DNA of 29,114 nt from Desulfatitalea sp. UBA4791. GTDB taxonomy: Bacteria > Desulfobacterota > Desulfobacteria > Desulfobacterales > Desulfosarcinaceae. Below, in pieces: positions 8,920-17,110 of this stretch. A model generated the notes under the pieces. That model was given only the letters and a program-made list of their open reading frames with translations, was not told the origin of the DNA and did no database searches. Location: the NCBI GenBank assembly GCA_002402905.1, contig DHGT01000109.1, positions 1,581 through 30,694 on the forward strand, in the 5' to 3' direction. The position numbers and the translations under genes are program-made. Within the stretch, counting starts at the first letter, position 1. Each line of letters opens with the position of its first letter.

Positions 8920-10227
8920 TTATGAATAAAGCTTTTGTAAAAACCGCGCAGCCGACTTCACGGCGCCGTAGGCCGTGGCAATGGCCAACCCACTGCCGCA
9001 TTTCTGCCGGATCCAATCCTGGTGGGCGAGAATCGAGCCGGCTGCGAACAAGTTGTCGTGCACCGGCCGGCCCTGGGCATCCACGGGGCGGAAATCTGCG
9101 TCCACTTCGACGCCGGCTCGGTTGATCGGATGTCCTTGGACATCGAGAAGGTCCTTGTGGTGCCAGCTCGCGCGATCCTTGGGCTGGGCGACCGGCAGGC
9201 CGAAGAGGGTTTCACGGATACCACCGCGGTCGGCCTGCAACCCTTTGCCGAAAAAGCGTCCGGTGCACAGGACCGCGGCCCGCGCCTGGATCCGGCGAGG
9301 CGCGTCCTCCGGCGCGATGGTAAAGGCCATGCCGCCGTCCTTCGACCTCCGGGCCGCCAGGACCCGGTGTTGAAACAGCGGGCGGACGCCCATGGCCGGC
9401 AGGCGCTGCTCGAAGAGCTCGCGAAGACGAAGGCCGGTGACGCCCGGCACCATGGTGGGGATCTCGAAGACCGGAAGCCCCAAGCTGCTTTGAAGGTCCG
9501 CCTGGACCTCCCGGGTGCGGTACATGCCCAGAACGGCCGGCAGGCCCACCGCCGCCATGCCACAGAGATGCGGGCGGAGGGCATCGACCAACTGTTGGCG
9601 GACGGCGGGCGCATCCAGGGCACGCGCCATATGCTCGACGTACAGTTCGCCCCTGCCGCCGGGAAAAACGAGCCGCACCGGCGTGAGTGCCGGCCAGCGG
9701 TCGGCCAGGCCCGCTGCGATCTGGCGGGCACTGTAGCCCTTCAGGCCTTCGAAATCCACCAGCAGGCAGGGGGCCTGTCGGGCCAGGGCCCATGCCCCGG
9801 CCTGCATGGTATGGGGCACGGCATAGGTGGTCTTCAGGGTGCCGACGGGGGTCATGACCCTCTGGTTGCCGCGTTCAGAAACCGCATGGGGGTAACCGCT
9901 GGTCTCGAAAAAATCCAGCAGGGTTTGAACGGCCGTACGAATCGTTTCGATATCGAGGCGGGCATAGGGGTGGTGCGGCTCGTCCCGGCAAAGGCGGGCA
10001 ATACCCTCCCAGGGATCGTCCACCGGCGCACCCTGGGCCACCGGATGGACCCCGAGCAGATCGATCAATCCACTGGCAAAACCGATCTCACCGGTAAGAC
10101 CCACCTGGATCGTGTCGAGGCCCTGGCGTGCGGCGAAAAGCGCCGCGGCCATGCCGGCCATGCCGGTGCCGATGATCATCAGGTCGCAGGAGAGATCGCA
10201 AGAGGGCTGTTTCCCAGATACGTTCAT
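8920..10227 (-). CDS. glpB: Anaerobic glycerol-3-phosphate dehydrogenase, subunit B
   Basis: A 435-residue flavoprotein subunit that acts with GlpA to oxidise sn-glycerol 3-phosphate to dihydroxyacetone phosphate. The dinucleotide-binding loop IIGTGMAGMAAAL lies at about residues 18-30, and the C-terminal AAGSILAHQDWIRQKCGSGLA is typical of the GlpB FAD domain. The open frame continues 66 codons upstream, but that part overlaps glpA. The start MNVSGKQPS at 10227 is preferred because it overlaps the glpA stop by four bases (ATGA) and has GGAG upstream. That GGAG can pair with CTCC just before the ATG, which suggests translational coupling to glpA. No glpC follows; the next gene is glpK. Confidence 0.93.
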   Translation of the reverse strand: MNVSGKQPSCDLSCDLMIIGTGMAGMAAALFAARQGLDTIQVGLTGEIGFASGLIDLLGVHPVAQGAPVDDPWEGIARLCRDEPHHPYARLDIETIRTAVQTLLDFFETSGYPHAVSERGNQRVMTPVGTLKTTYAVPHTMQAGAWALARQAPCLLVDFEGLKGYSARQIAAGLADRWPALTPVRLVFPGGRGELYVEHMARALDAPAVRQQLVDALRPHLCGMAAVGLPAVLGMYRTREVQADLQSSLGLPVFEIPTMVPGVTGLRLRELFEQRLPAMGVRPLFQHRVLAARRSKDGGMAFTIAPEDAPRRIQARAAVLCTGRFFGKGLQADRGGIRETLFGLPVAQPKDRASWHHKDLLDVQGHPINRAGVEVDADFRPVDAQGRPVHDNLFAAGSILAHQDWIRQKCGSGLAIATAYGAVKSAARFLQKLYS

Positions 10228-11798
10228 GGAGATTTCTCCAACTCCAAACCGAAAAGCCCGCAATGCATGGCCTCGAGCAACTCGGCCTGGGCCAGGTTCA
10301 TGTCCCACAGCAAGGGTTGCTGGCCCCGCCAGCGCTCTCGCAAAAACACACGCAACTGGGCAAGGCCATCTGTACCCTGAAGATGCCCCTGGTCGTAAAG
10401 ATAGGCCGCCAGCCGCTGACTGCAAAACGTCCCCTGGCAGGGGCCCTTGCCGATGCGGCTGCGCAATCCGATCGCCTTGAGGTGCGGTCGCCCGTCCAAC
10501 GCCTGCAGGCCGGCCACGATCTCATCCACCACGCTCTGGGAGACCATCTCGCACTCACACAGCAGCATGTCATCGGGCGCTTTTTGGCGCAGCCACACAT
10601 TGGGTGCCAATCCCGGTTCCGTCCAACGGGCCTCCACGGTATCGGGCAACGCCGCCACGCCGGTGCGGCACCCGGCCGTAACACCCAGGCGGCTGCACAC
10701 CAGATCGGCCGTCTTTTCGGCCATGAGGCGATAGGTGGTCAACTTGCCGCCGGAAATGGTGATCAAATTGGACGGAGCGCCGGGTTCCCGGGTGTGATCG
10801 ATCAGGGCGAAGCCGCGGCTCACCGCACGGTCGTCGTCATCCTCGGATGTTTGGGGATCGTCGGCGCCAATCAGGGGACGCACGCCGCAATAGGCACGGA
10901 TATAGCGGGTGACGGCCAGTTGGGGAATCATGGCCGCACCCTGGTCGATGATGGCATCCACCTCTTGCACTTCCGGATAGATCACGTCCGGCGAATCCAC
11001 CCGCACCGACGTCGTGCCCAAAATGGAGACCGTGCCACCGGGCACGAGAATATCCCCATCGGTGGGCATGCGCAGCCGATTGACGACCCGCTCGCACAAT
11101 CGGCTCTGGGTGACGAGCAGGCTGCCCTTGGAGTAACGCATCTCGATGGTGGCTCCGGCCAGACCGGCCACCACACCGGCCCAGGCCCCGGCGGCATTGA
11201 CCACCACATCGGCATCGATCGTCTCGGATTTGCCCGTTACCTCATCTAAAATCGCCGTCCGGCAAATACGTCCCTGGGCCATCTGGAAGCCGGTCACCCG
11301 GGAGTGGCGCCTCAATATGGCACCATGCCGACGGGCATCGGCCATATTGTCCAGGGAGAGCTTGAAGGGATCGACGGTGGCGTCATCGACCAGATATGCC
11401 GCGATGAGCGAATCCGAAAGCGTGGGCTCCATCTCCCGGGCCTCTTTCGGATCGACCTGGCGCACCGGGATATTGCAACGACGGCACATCTCCGGAAAAT
11501 CGGCGACGTAACGCTCGTCATCACCGGCCACGGCCACGAACAAACCGCCGGTATTTTCGATACAATGCGGCGCCAGCTGTTTGAGGCGTTGATTTTCGAT
11601 GTGGCACTCGGCGGCGGCGGCCGGATCCGAAGCGATGTAGCGCGCGCCGCTGTGCAGCAGGCCGTGGTTGCCGCCCGAGGCGCCGGCATTGACGTCGCGC
11701 TTTTCGACGACGACGACGGAAAGGCCTCGCAACGCCAGGTCGCGGGCCAGCCCCGTTCCGGTGACACCGGCACCGATGATGAGTACTTGGGTTTGCAT
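10224..11798 (-). CDS. glpA: Anaerobic glycerol-3-phosphate dehydrogenase, subunit A
   Basis: A 524-residue catalytic FAD subunit (the Escherichia coli protein has about 540). The FAD loop GAGVTGTG is at about 9-16, followed by VVVEKRDVNAGASGGNHGLLHSGARY, the usual GlpA/GlpD substrate region. The C-terminal domain carries four cysteines at about 414, 416, 454 and 459 (CEC and GPCQGTFC), the BFD-type [2Fe-2S] arrangement that separates anaerobic GlpA from aerobic GlpD. It therefore should pass electrons onward through an iron-sulfur centre, but the usual membrane partner GlpC is not encoded nearby. It is divergent from glpR across a 294-base gap that holds a candidate GlpR site, and is the first gene of glpAB. 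Confidence 0.96.
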   Translation of the reverse strand: MQTQVLIIGAGVTGTGLARDLALRGLSVVVVEKRDVNAGASGGNHGLLHSGARYIASDPAAAAECHIENQRLKQLAPHCIENTGGLFVAVAGDDERYVADFPEMCRRCNIPVRQVDPKEAREMEPTLSDSLIAAYLVDDATVDPFKLSLDNMADARRHGAILRRHSRVTGFQMAQGRICRTAILDEVTGKSETIDADVVVNAAGAWAGVVAGLAGATIEMRYSKGSLLVTQSRLCERVVNRLRMPTDGDILVPGGTVSILGTTSVRVDSPDVIYPEVQEVDAIIDQGAAMIPQLAVTRYIRAYCGVRPLIGADDPQTSEDDDDRAVSRGFALIDHTREPGAPSNLITISGGKLTTYRLMAEKTADLVCSRLGVTAGCRTGVAALPDTVEARWTEPGLAPNVWLRQKAPDDMLLCECEMVSQSVVDEIVAGLQALDGRPHLKAIGLRSRIGKGPCQGTFCSQRLAAYLYDQGHLQGTDGLAQLRVFLRERWRGQQPLLWDMNLAQAELLEAMHCGLFGLELEKSP

Positions 11799-11978
11799 CA
11801 GAGGCCTGCCTTTCCGGCGCCTGAGGTCTGAAGCAATGAGGTCGGGCGGTCACGCTCAGGGTTTTTGCTTGTGAAAGCCCGGTGCGAATGTTAGGTTCTT
11901 TTCATTGTCTTACATCATTCGCCGTCGATGATCTGATGGTGAACAATTACCAAAAAAAATATTTAATGTCACCTCATA

Positions 11979-11996
11979 ATTTTCGTTTTTGAAAAT
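11979..11996. promoter_or_regulatory. Candidate GlpR operator in the glpA-glpR gap
   Basis: ATTTTC, six bases, then GAAAAT form an inverted repeat. The same TTTC-N6-GAAA layout recurs at 13042-13055 before glpS. It is roughly central between the divergent glpA and glpR starts, suiting control of both. Assignment to GlpR rests on context and repetition. Confidence 0.45.
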
Positions 11997-12092
11997 ATAT
12001 TGTTCCATTTATTACATTAACGTTCGTCCACAAACAGGCCAATTGGGTCGAAATCAAGGCGCACGAAAAATTTAACCGCAAGCAGAGGTTCC

Positions 12093-12938
12093 ATGGCACT
12101 ATCGACAAACGATCGCCAAGCCGGCGTCATGCCGTTCAGCCCCGAAACTCCCCAGCCGGAGGAAGCCTCCGGCGACCGCATGAACCTGGGAGACCGCCAC
12201 GCCCAGATCAAACAAATCGTCCAGACCAAGGGCTTTGTCACCATCGAGCAATTGGCCCGGGAATTCGGCGTCACCCCCCAGACCATCCGACGAGACATCA
12301 ATGTGCTGAGCAAATCCGGGGCGATTCAGCGTTTTCATGGCGGCGCCGGAATCGCCTCGAGCACCGAGAACGTGGCCTACAACGAACGCAAGATCATCTG
12401 TTTCCAGGAAAAGCGCAAAATCGCCGCCATGGTGGCCGAGCAAATCCCGGACCACGCCTCGCTCTTCATCAACATCGGCACCACCACCGAGGCGGTGGCC
12501 CAGGCCCTGATTCATCACAAACGCCTGCGCATCATCACCAACAACCTGAATGTGGCCACCATCCTGTCGTCGAACGAAAATTTCGAAGTGATCGTGACCG
12601 GTGGATTGGTCCGCCACCGCGATGGCGGCCTGATCGGCGAGGCCACCATCGATTTTATCCAACAATTCAAGGTGGATTTCGGCATCATCGGCATCAGCGG
12701 CATCGACCTGGACGGCACGCTGCTCGACTTCGATTACCGCGAGGTGCGCGTGGCGCGCGCCATCATCGACAATTCCCGCAAAGTCTATCTGGCCACCGAC
12801 CACACCAAGTTCGGGCGCAATGCCATGGTCCGTCTGGGCAATATTTCGGAAATCGACAGCCTGTTCACCGATCAAGCACCGCCCCCGAGCCTGGTGGAAA
12901 TCATGAACCAGGGCGAAGTGCGCTTGTTTGTGACCTAA
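12093..12938 (+). CDS. glpR: DeoR-family glycerol-3-phosphate regulator
   Basis: A 281-residue repressor of the DeoR/GlpR family. The helix-turn-helix lies at about 49-72 (TIEQLAREFGVTPQTIRRDI), followed by the family motif RFHGGAG. The C-terminal effector domain shows INIGTTTEAVAQAL, TNNLNVATIL, VTGGLVRHRDGGLIG and the late YLATDHTKFGRNAMV. In known relatives it binds glycerol 3-phosphate and then leaves DNA. The start at 12093 has AGAGG seven bases upstream; this gives about 30 extra residues over E. coli GlpR, so Met30 (12180) is an alternative. It sits between glpAB and glpSTPQUV, and inverted repeats in both flanking gaps suggest it controls both sets and itself. Confidence 0.92.
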   Translation: MALSTNDRQAGVMPFSPETPQPEEASGDRMNLGDRHAQIKQIVQTKGFVTIEQLAREFGVTPQTIRRDINVLSKSGAIQRFHGGAGIASSTENVAYNERKIICFQEKRKIAAMVAEQIPDHASLFINIGTTTEAVAQALIHHKRLRIITNNLNVATILSSNENFEVIVTGGLVRHRDGGLIGEATIDFIQQFKVDFGIIGISGIDLDGTLLDFDYREVRVARAIIDNSRKVYLATDHTKFGRNAMVRLGNISEIDSLFTDQAPPPSLVEIMNQGEVRLFVT

Positions 12939-13019
12939 TTGGCCCAATCCTGCCGCACGGCCGGCCGGGTCGGCGAGAAACGTGACAATATTCGCAACTG
13001 ATCATCGAATTCATAATGA

Positions 13020-13056
13020 TTTGCTATTGCAAAACTAATTTTTTCACTTGCGAAAC
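13020..13056. promoter_or_regulatory. Tandem candidate GlpR operators before glpS
   Basis: Two related sites start 21 bases apart, two turns of the helix. The first, 13020-13035, contains TTTGC-TATT-GCAAA. The second, 13041-13056, contains TTTC-N6-GAAA. Twelve of 16 positions match between them. The second covers the -35 element of the glpS promoter, so bound repressor should block RNA polymerase. Confidence 0.5.
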
Positions 13057-13076
13057 ATAAACGCCATTGCTATACA
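13048..13076 (+). promoter_or_regulatory. Candidate sigma-70 promoter of the glpSTPQUV operon
   Basis: TTGCGA (13048-13053), exactly 17 bases, then TATACA (13071-13076). Transcription would begin near 13083, giving a leader of about 100 bases. The -35 lies inside a candidate GlpR operator. The leader also holds a three-codon frame (ATG AAG GCC TAA, 13151-13162) after AAGGAAG, which may be accidental. Confidence 0.5.
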
Positions 13077-13181
13077 GTTTAAATCCCACCCCAATCATCA
13101 TCGCCATTGTTCGGTGGCCTAGGGTCAGCATAGAAACAAGGAAGCACCGGATGAAGGCCTAAACATATCTTGGAGCTGGCA

Positions 13182-14276
13182 ATGGGGCTGCAGCTTGAAA
13201 ACCTCGACAAACTGGTCGGCCGGGAAATTTACCTGAAAGATATCCGGCTCGATCTGGCGTCAGGGTCACGCCACGTGATCCTGGGTCGAACCCTGGCCGG
13301 CAAAACAACGTTGTTGCGCATTCTCGCGGGCCTGGACAAGCCCACCCATGGCCGCATCCTGGTGGACGGCCGGGACCTCACAGGGGTATCGGTCCGCAAA
13401 CGCAGCGTGGCCATGGTCTATCAACAGTTCATCAACTACCCGTCCCTGACGGTTTTCGACAACATCGCCTCACCCCTCAAGTTGGCCGGGATCTCCAAGC
13501 AAGAGATCGACGCCCGCGTGCGCCGTACGGCCGCCATGCTGCATATCGACAATCTGCTCGACCGAATGCCCGCCGAATTGTCGGGCGGTCAGCAGCAACG
13601 CACGGCCATCGCCCGGGCCCTGGTGAAAGAGACCCAACTGCTCTTGCTCGATGAACCCCTGGTGAATCTCGACTACAAGCTGCGCGAGGAACTGCGGGTC
13701 GAACTGCAGCAGATTTTCAAACAACGCGACGCCATCGTGGTATACACCACCACCGAGCCTGCCGAAGCGCTGATGCTGGGCGGCAACATCGTCGTCATGG
13801 ACGAAGGGCGCATCCTGCAGGCCGGCCCGACGGCCCAAGTCTATCGGCATCCGTCCAACGCCCGGGTGGCGGAGATTTTTTCCGACCCGCCGATCAATTT
13901 CGTGCACGGCCATGTTCGCGACCGCCAGGCCTGGTTCGGCCGCGGCATCTCCCTGCCATTGACCGGGCAGCTGGCCGGCCTGGCCGAAGGGGAATACACT
14001 TTCGGCGTGCGCTGCAACCATCTTTTCCTCAAGGCTTCGAGTCCGGAAGACATCGAAATCAGGGCCTCCGTGGAGTTGAGTGAGATCAACGGCTCGGAGA
14101 CCTTTATCCATGTGAGCTATGACGATCAAAAACTGGTGGTCCAGGACGACGGGATTCACCAGCTGAAGTTGGGCAGGGAGATTCCGGTCTACGTCAATCC
14201 CTGCCACTTTTTCGTTTTCGACGAACAGGGCCGACTGGCCGCCGCACCGGATCAGGCCTGCCACTCTAATCTTTAA
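13182..14276 (+). CDS. glpS: Glycerol ABC transporter ATP-binding protein GlpS
   Basis: A 364-residue MalK-like ATPase, the first of two different ATPases for the glycerol importer. Walker A is the unusual GRTLAGKT (35-42), Q-loop near Q81-Q82, an intact signature LSGGQ (133-137) and Walker B LLLLDE (153-158). The H-loop His is replaced by Thr (YTTTEPAE, T191). After about residue 240 comes the regulatory OB-fold region of CUT1 ATPases. The ATG at 13182 is preferred to an in-frame TTG at 13170 because GGAG lies six bases before the ATG. The order of this and the next five genes matches the rhizobial glpSTPQUV operon. Confidence 0.88.
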   Translation: MGLQLENLDKLVGREIYLKDIRLDLASGSRHVILGRTLAGKTTLLRILAGLDKPTHGRILVDGRDLTGVSVRKRSVAMVYQQFINYPSLTVFDNIASPLKLAGISKQEIDARVRRTAAMLHIDNLLDRMPAELSGGQQQRTAIARALVKETQLLLLDEPLVNLDYKLREELRVELQQIFKQRDAIVVYTTTEPAEALMLGGNIVVMDEGRILQAGPTAQVYRHPSNARVAEIFSDPPINFVHGHVRDRQAWFGRGISLPLTGQLAGLAEGEYTFGVRCNHLFLKASSPEDIEIRASVELSEINGSETFIHVSYDDQKLVVQDDGIHQLKLGREIPVYVNPCHFFVFDEQGRLAAAPDQACHSNL

Positions 14277-14311
14277 ACTCCCCGGGGAAGCCGGGCCAGG
14301 AGCTTTCCGCC

Positions 14312-15397
14312 ATGGCGCGCATCGAGATGCAGGAGGTCGCCCATAGCTATCATGGCAATAGTCAAAACCTGGAAGACTATGCCCTCAAACGAATCCACAT
14401 GACCTGGGAAGATGGCGGCGCCTATGCCCTCCTGGGGCCGTCGGGATGCGGCAAGACCACCTTGCTCAACATCATTTCGGGACTGCTCGCCCCGAGTCAG
14501 GGCGCGGTCTTATATAATGGTAAAGATGTCACCGCCCTGCCCCCGGAAAAACGCAACATCGCGCAGGTCTTCCAGTTTCCTGTCCTCTACGACACCATGA
14601 CCGTGGCCGACAACCTCGCCTTTCCCTTGCGCAACCGGGGCGTGGCGCCCGATGCCGTCCGCGAGCGGGTACTGGAAGTGGCCGACATGCTGGATCTCGG
14701 TACGGTCTTGAACAAAAAGGCGGCCGGCCTCACCGCCGATGCCAAGCAGAAGATATCACTCGGGCGCGGCCTGGTTCGCAGCGACGTGGCGGCCATCCTG
14801 TTCGACGAGCCTTTGACCGTCATCGATCCGCACCTGAAATGGCAGCTGCGACGCAAGCTCAAAGAGATTCACGAACAGGCCCGCATGACCATGATCTACG
14901 TGACCCACGACCAGGTGGAAGCCATGACCTTCGCCGACCAGATCGTGGTGATGTACGAGGGTGAAGTGGTCCAGATCGGGAGCCCCGAAGCCCTCTACGA
15001 GCGGCCCCAGCACAAGTTCGTCGGATACTTTATCGGGAGCCCTGGCATGAATTTCATGGCCTGCAAGGCGGAAGGCGCCATCGCCCATGTCAACGGTGCC
15101 GCCATCGCCCTGGATGCGGCGCTGGCCGAAGCGGCCCGCAAGGCCTCTGGTAAACTCGAGATCGGCATCCGCCCCATGCACCTGGAGGTGCACGACACCC
15201 CGATGGCCGATGCCGTTCCGGCCGCAGTCACTTTCGTTGAAGATCACGGCAACTGCCGGATCGTCACCCTGGCCCTGGACGGCCAGACCCTGCGCGCCAG
15301 GATCCCCGAAGGGCAAACCGTGCCCGGCGACAAGGCATGGCTGCGTTTTCCACCCCAGTGGACCCGGCTGTTCGCCGATGAACGGCTGGTAGCATAG
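14312..15397 (+). CDS. glpT: Glycerol ABC transporter ATP-binding protein GlpT
   Basis: A 361-residue MalK-like ATPase, partner of GlpS. Walker A GPSGCGKT (42-49), Q-loop Q88, Walker B FDE (164-166) and the H-loop YVTHDQVEA (His199) are all standard. The signature that should read LSGGQ is LTADA (140-144), followed by KQKISLGRGLV in place of QQRVAIARAL. The defect is thus complementary to that of GlpS. The C-terminal 120 residues form the usual regulatory domain. AGGAG lies nine bases upstream of the start, and the gap to glpS is 35 bases. The name follows the rhizobial glycerol operon and is not the E. coli glycerol-3-phosphate antiporter GlpT. Confidence 0.88.
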   Translation: MARIEMQEVAHSYHGNSQNLEDYALKRIHMTWEDGGAYALLGPSGCGKTTLLNIISGLLAPSQGAVLYNGKDVTALPPEKRNIAQVFQFPVLYDTMTVADNLAFPLRNRGVAPDAVRERVLEVADMLDLGTVLNKKAAGLTADAKQKISLGRGLVRSDVAAILFDEPLTVIDPHLKWQLRRKLKEIHEQARMTMIYVTHDQVEAMTFADQIVVMYEGEVVQIGSPEALYERPQHKFVGYFIGSPGMNFMACKAEGAIAHVNGAAIALDAALAEAARKASGKLEIGIRPMHLEVHDTPMADAVPAAVTFVEDHGNCRIVTLALDGQTLRARIPEGQTVPGDKAWLRFPPQWTRLFADERLVA

Positions 15398-15413
15398 GCA
15401 AGGGAGTGATTCG

Positions 15414-16298
15414 ATGGAAAAATGGGAAAACAACCGGGCCTGGTTTCTGGTGTTGCCGGTCTTCGTGGTGGTGGCCTTCAGCGCCATCATTCCCCTGATG
15501 ACCGTGGTCAACTACTCGATCCAGGATATTTTCGGCCCCGGCAATGCGGTCTTCGTGGGCACCGAGTGGTTCGAAGAGATGCTGACCGACAGCCGCCTGC
15601 ACGATGCCCTGGGGCGCCAGTTCATCTTCTCGGGCCTGGTGCTGCTCATCGAAATCCCCCTGGGCATTCTCATTGCCCTGGCCATGCCCAAGAAAGGCTG
15701 GGGCGTATCGGCCAGCCTGATCACCCTGGCCATCCCCCTGCTCATCCCCTGGAACGTCATCGGTACCATCTGGATCATCTTCACCCGGCCGGACATCGGC
15801 CTGTTCGGGGTGGGGATCAACAGCCTGAATCTTCTCGACGTGCCCTTCGATCACACGGCCCGGCCGTCGTTCGCCTGGATCACCCTGATGGCCATGGAGG
15901 TGTGGCACTGGACCCCACTGGTGGCCCTGCTCTGCTATGCCGGCCTGCGCGCCATTCCCGAAGCCTACTACCAGGCCGCCAAGATCGACGGTGCCTCGGC
16001 CTGGTCGGTGTTCCGCTACATCCAGCTGCCCAAGATGCGCGGCGTGCTCACCATCGCCGTGCTGCTTAGATGGATGGACAGCTTTCTCATCTATGCCGAG
16101 CCGTTCGCGCTGACCGGCGGCGGCCCGGGCAACTCGACCACCTTTTTGTCCATCTATCTCGTCAAGCTGGCCACCGGCCAGTTCGACCTCGGGCCGGCGG
16201 CCGCCTTTTCCCTGATCTATTTTCTCATCGTCCTGCTGTTCAGCTTCATCTTCTACCAGGCCCTGCTCAACGTCGGCAAAGGAGAAAAAATCGCATGA
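15414..16298 (+). CDS. glpP: Glycerol ABC transporter permease GlpP
   Basis: A 294-residue inner-membrane permease of the CUT1 (sugar/polyol) class with about six hydrophobic segments. The first lies at about 9-31, after MEKWENNRAW. The cytoplasmic coupling loop EAYYQAAKIDGASAWSVF is a clear EAA motif with the DGA core, followed by RYIQLPKMR. It should form a heterodimeric channel with GlpQ. GGGAG lies seven bases before the ATG. The stop codon overlaps the glpQ start by four bases (ATGA at 16295-16298). The substrate assignment is from operon order, not from the protein itself. Confidence 0.88.
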   Translation: MEKWENNRAWFLVLPVFVVVAFSAIIPLMTVVNYSIQDIFGPGNAVFVGTEWFEEMLTDSRLHDALGRQFIFSGLVLLIEIPLGILIALAMPKKGWGVSASLITLAIPLLIPWNVIGTIWIIFTRPDIGLFGVGINSLNLLDVPFDHTARPSFAWITLMAMEVWHWTPLVALLCYAGLRAIPEAYYQAAKIDGASAWSVFRYIQLPKMRGVLTIAVLLRWMDSFLIYAEPFALTGGGPGNSTTFLSIYLVKLATGQFDLGPAAAFSLIYFLIVLLFSFIFYQALLNVGKGEKIA

Positions 16299-17098
16299 GA
16301 ATCCAAAAGCGAACGCTCGGCCTGATCTTCTATTTCGTCCTGCTGGTGGTGCCCATCTACTGGATGCTCAACATGTCCCTGCGCAGCAACGCCGACATCC
16401 TGAGCACCTTCTCGCTCTATCCGGCCGACATCACCTTCGAGAACTACATCAAGATCTTCACGGACGAAAGCTGGTATTCGGGCTATATCAACGCCATGAT
16501 CTACGTCACCCTGAACACCTTGATGTCCCTGGCCTTCGCTTTGCCGGCCGCTTATGCTTTTTCGCGTTTCAAATTCCTCGGCGACGGCCAGATGTTCTTC
16601 TGGTTGCTCACCAACCGCATGGCGCCGCCGGCCGTCTTCCTGCTGCCGTACTTTCAACTCTACTCCACCGTCAATCTGATCGACACCCACATCGCCGTGG
16701 CCCTGGCCCACTGCCTGTTCAACGTGCCCCTGGCCGTGTGGATCCTGGAAGGCTTCATGTCCGGCATTCCCAAAGAGATCGACGAAACGGCCTTCATCGA
16801 CGGCTACAGTTTCCCGCGCTTTTTCATCACCATCTTCATTCCATTGATCCGGGCCGGCGTGGGCGTCACCGCCTTTTTCTGCTTCATGTTCAGCTGGGTC
16901 GAGCTGCTGTTTGCGCGCACCTTGACGGTAACCGAAGCCAAGCCGATCGTTGCGACCATGACCCGCACCATCAGCGCCACCGGCCTGGACTGGGGACTGC
17001 TGGCGGCCAATGGCATCCTCACCATCGTGCCCGGTGCCCTGGTGATCTGGTTCGTGCGCAACCACCTGGCCAAGGGCTTCGCCCTGGGCCGCGTGTAA
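16295..17098 (+). CDS. glpQ: Glycerol ABC transporter permease GlpQ
   Basis: A 267-residue CUT1 permease, second half of the channel. A short basic start (MRIQKRTLG) precedes the first membrane segment, and about six are visible. Its coupling loop is the variant EIDETAFIDGYSFPRFF, with DGY in place of the common DGA. The open frame runs back to 16070, but that part overlaps glpP; the ATG at 16295 gives a four-base overlap with the glpP stop and the expected family length. The name follows the rhizobial operon and does not mean glycerophosphodiesterase, the product of E. coli glpQ. Confidence 0.88.
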   Translation: MRIQKRTLGLIFYFVLLVVPIYWMLNMSLRSNADILSTFSLYPADITFENYIKIFTDESWYSGYINAMIYVTLNTLMSLAFALPAAYAFSRFKFLGDGQMFFWLLTNRMAPPAVFLLPYFQLYSTVNLIDTHIAVALAHCLFNVPLAVWILEGFMSGIPKEIDETAFIDGYSFPRFFITIFIPLIRAGVGVTAFFCFMFSWVELLFARTLTVTEAKPIVATMTRTISATGLDWGLLAANGILTIVPGALVIWFVRNHLAKGFALGRV

Positions 17099-17110
17099 AG
17101 GAGGCGCATC

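Noticed and set aside
9022..10380. Long open frame of about 450 codons on the plus strand
   Set aside because: It is antisense to glpB and glpA, has no recognisable motif and is explained by high third-position GC in the real genes.
12958..12967. CGGCCGGCCG palindrome just after glpR
   Set aside because: Short, made only of G and C in GC-rich DNA, and without a T-run; not enough for a terminator or operator call.
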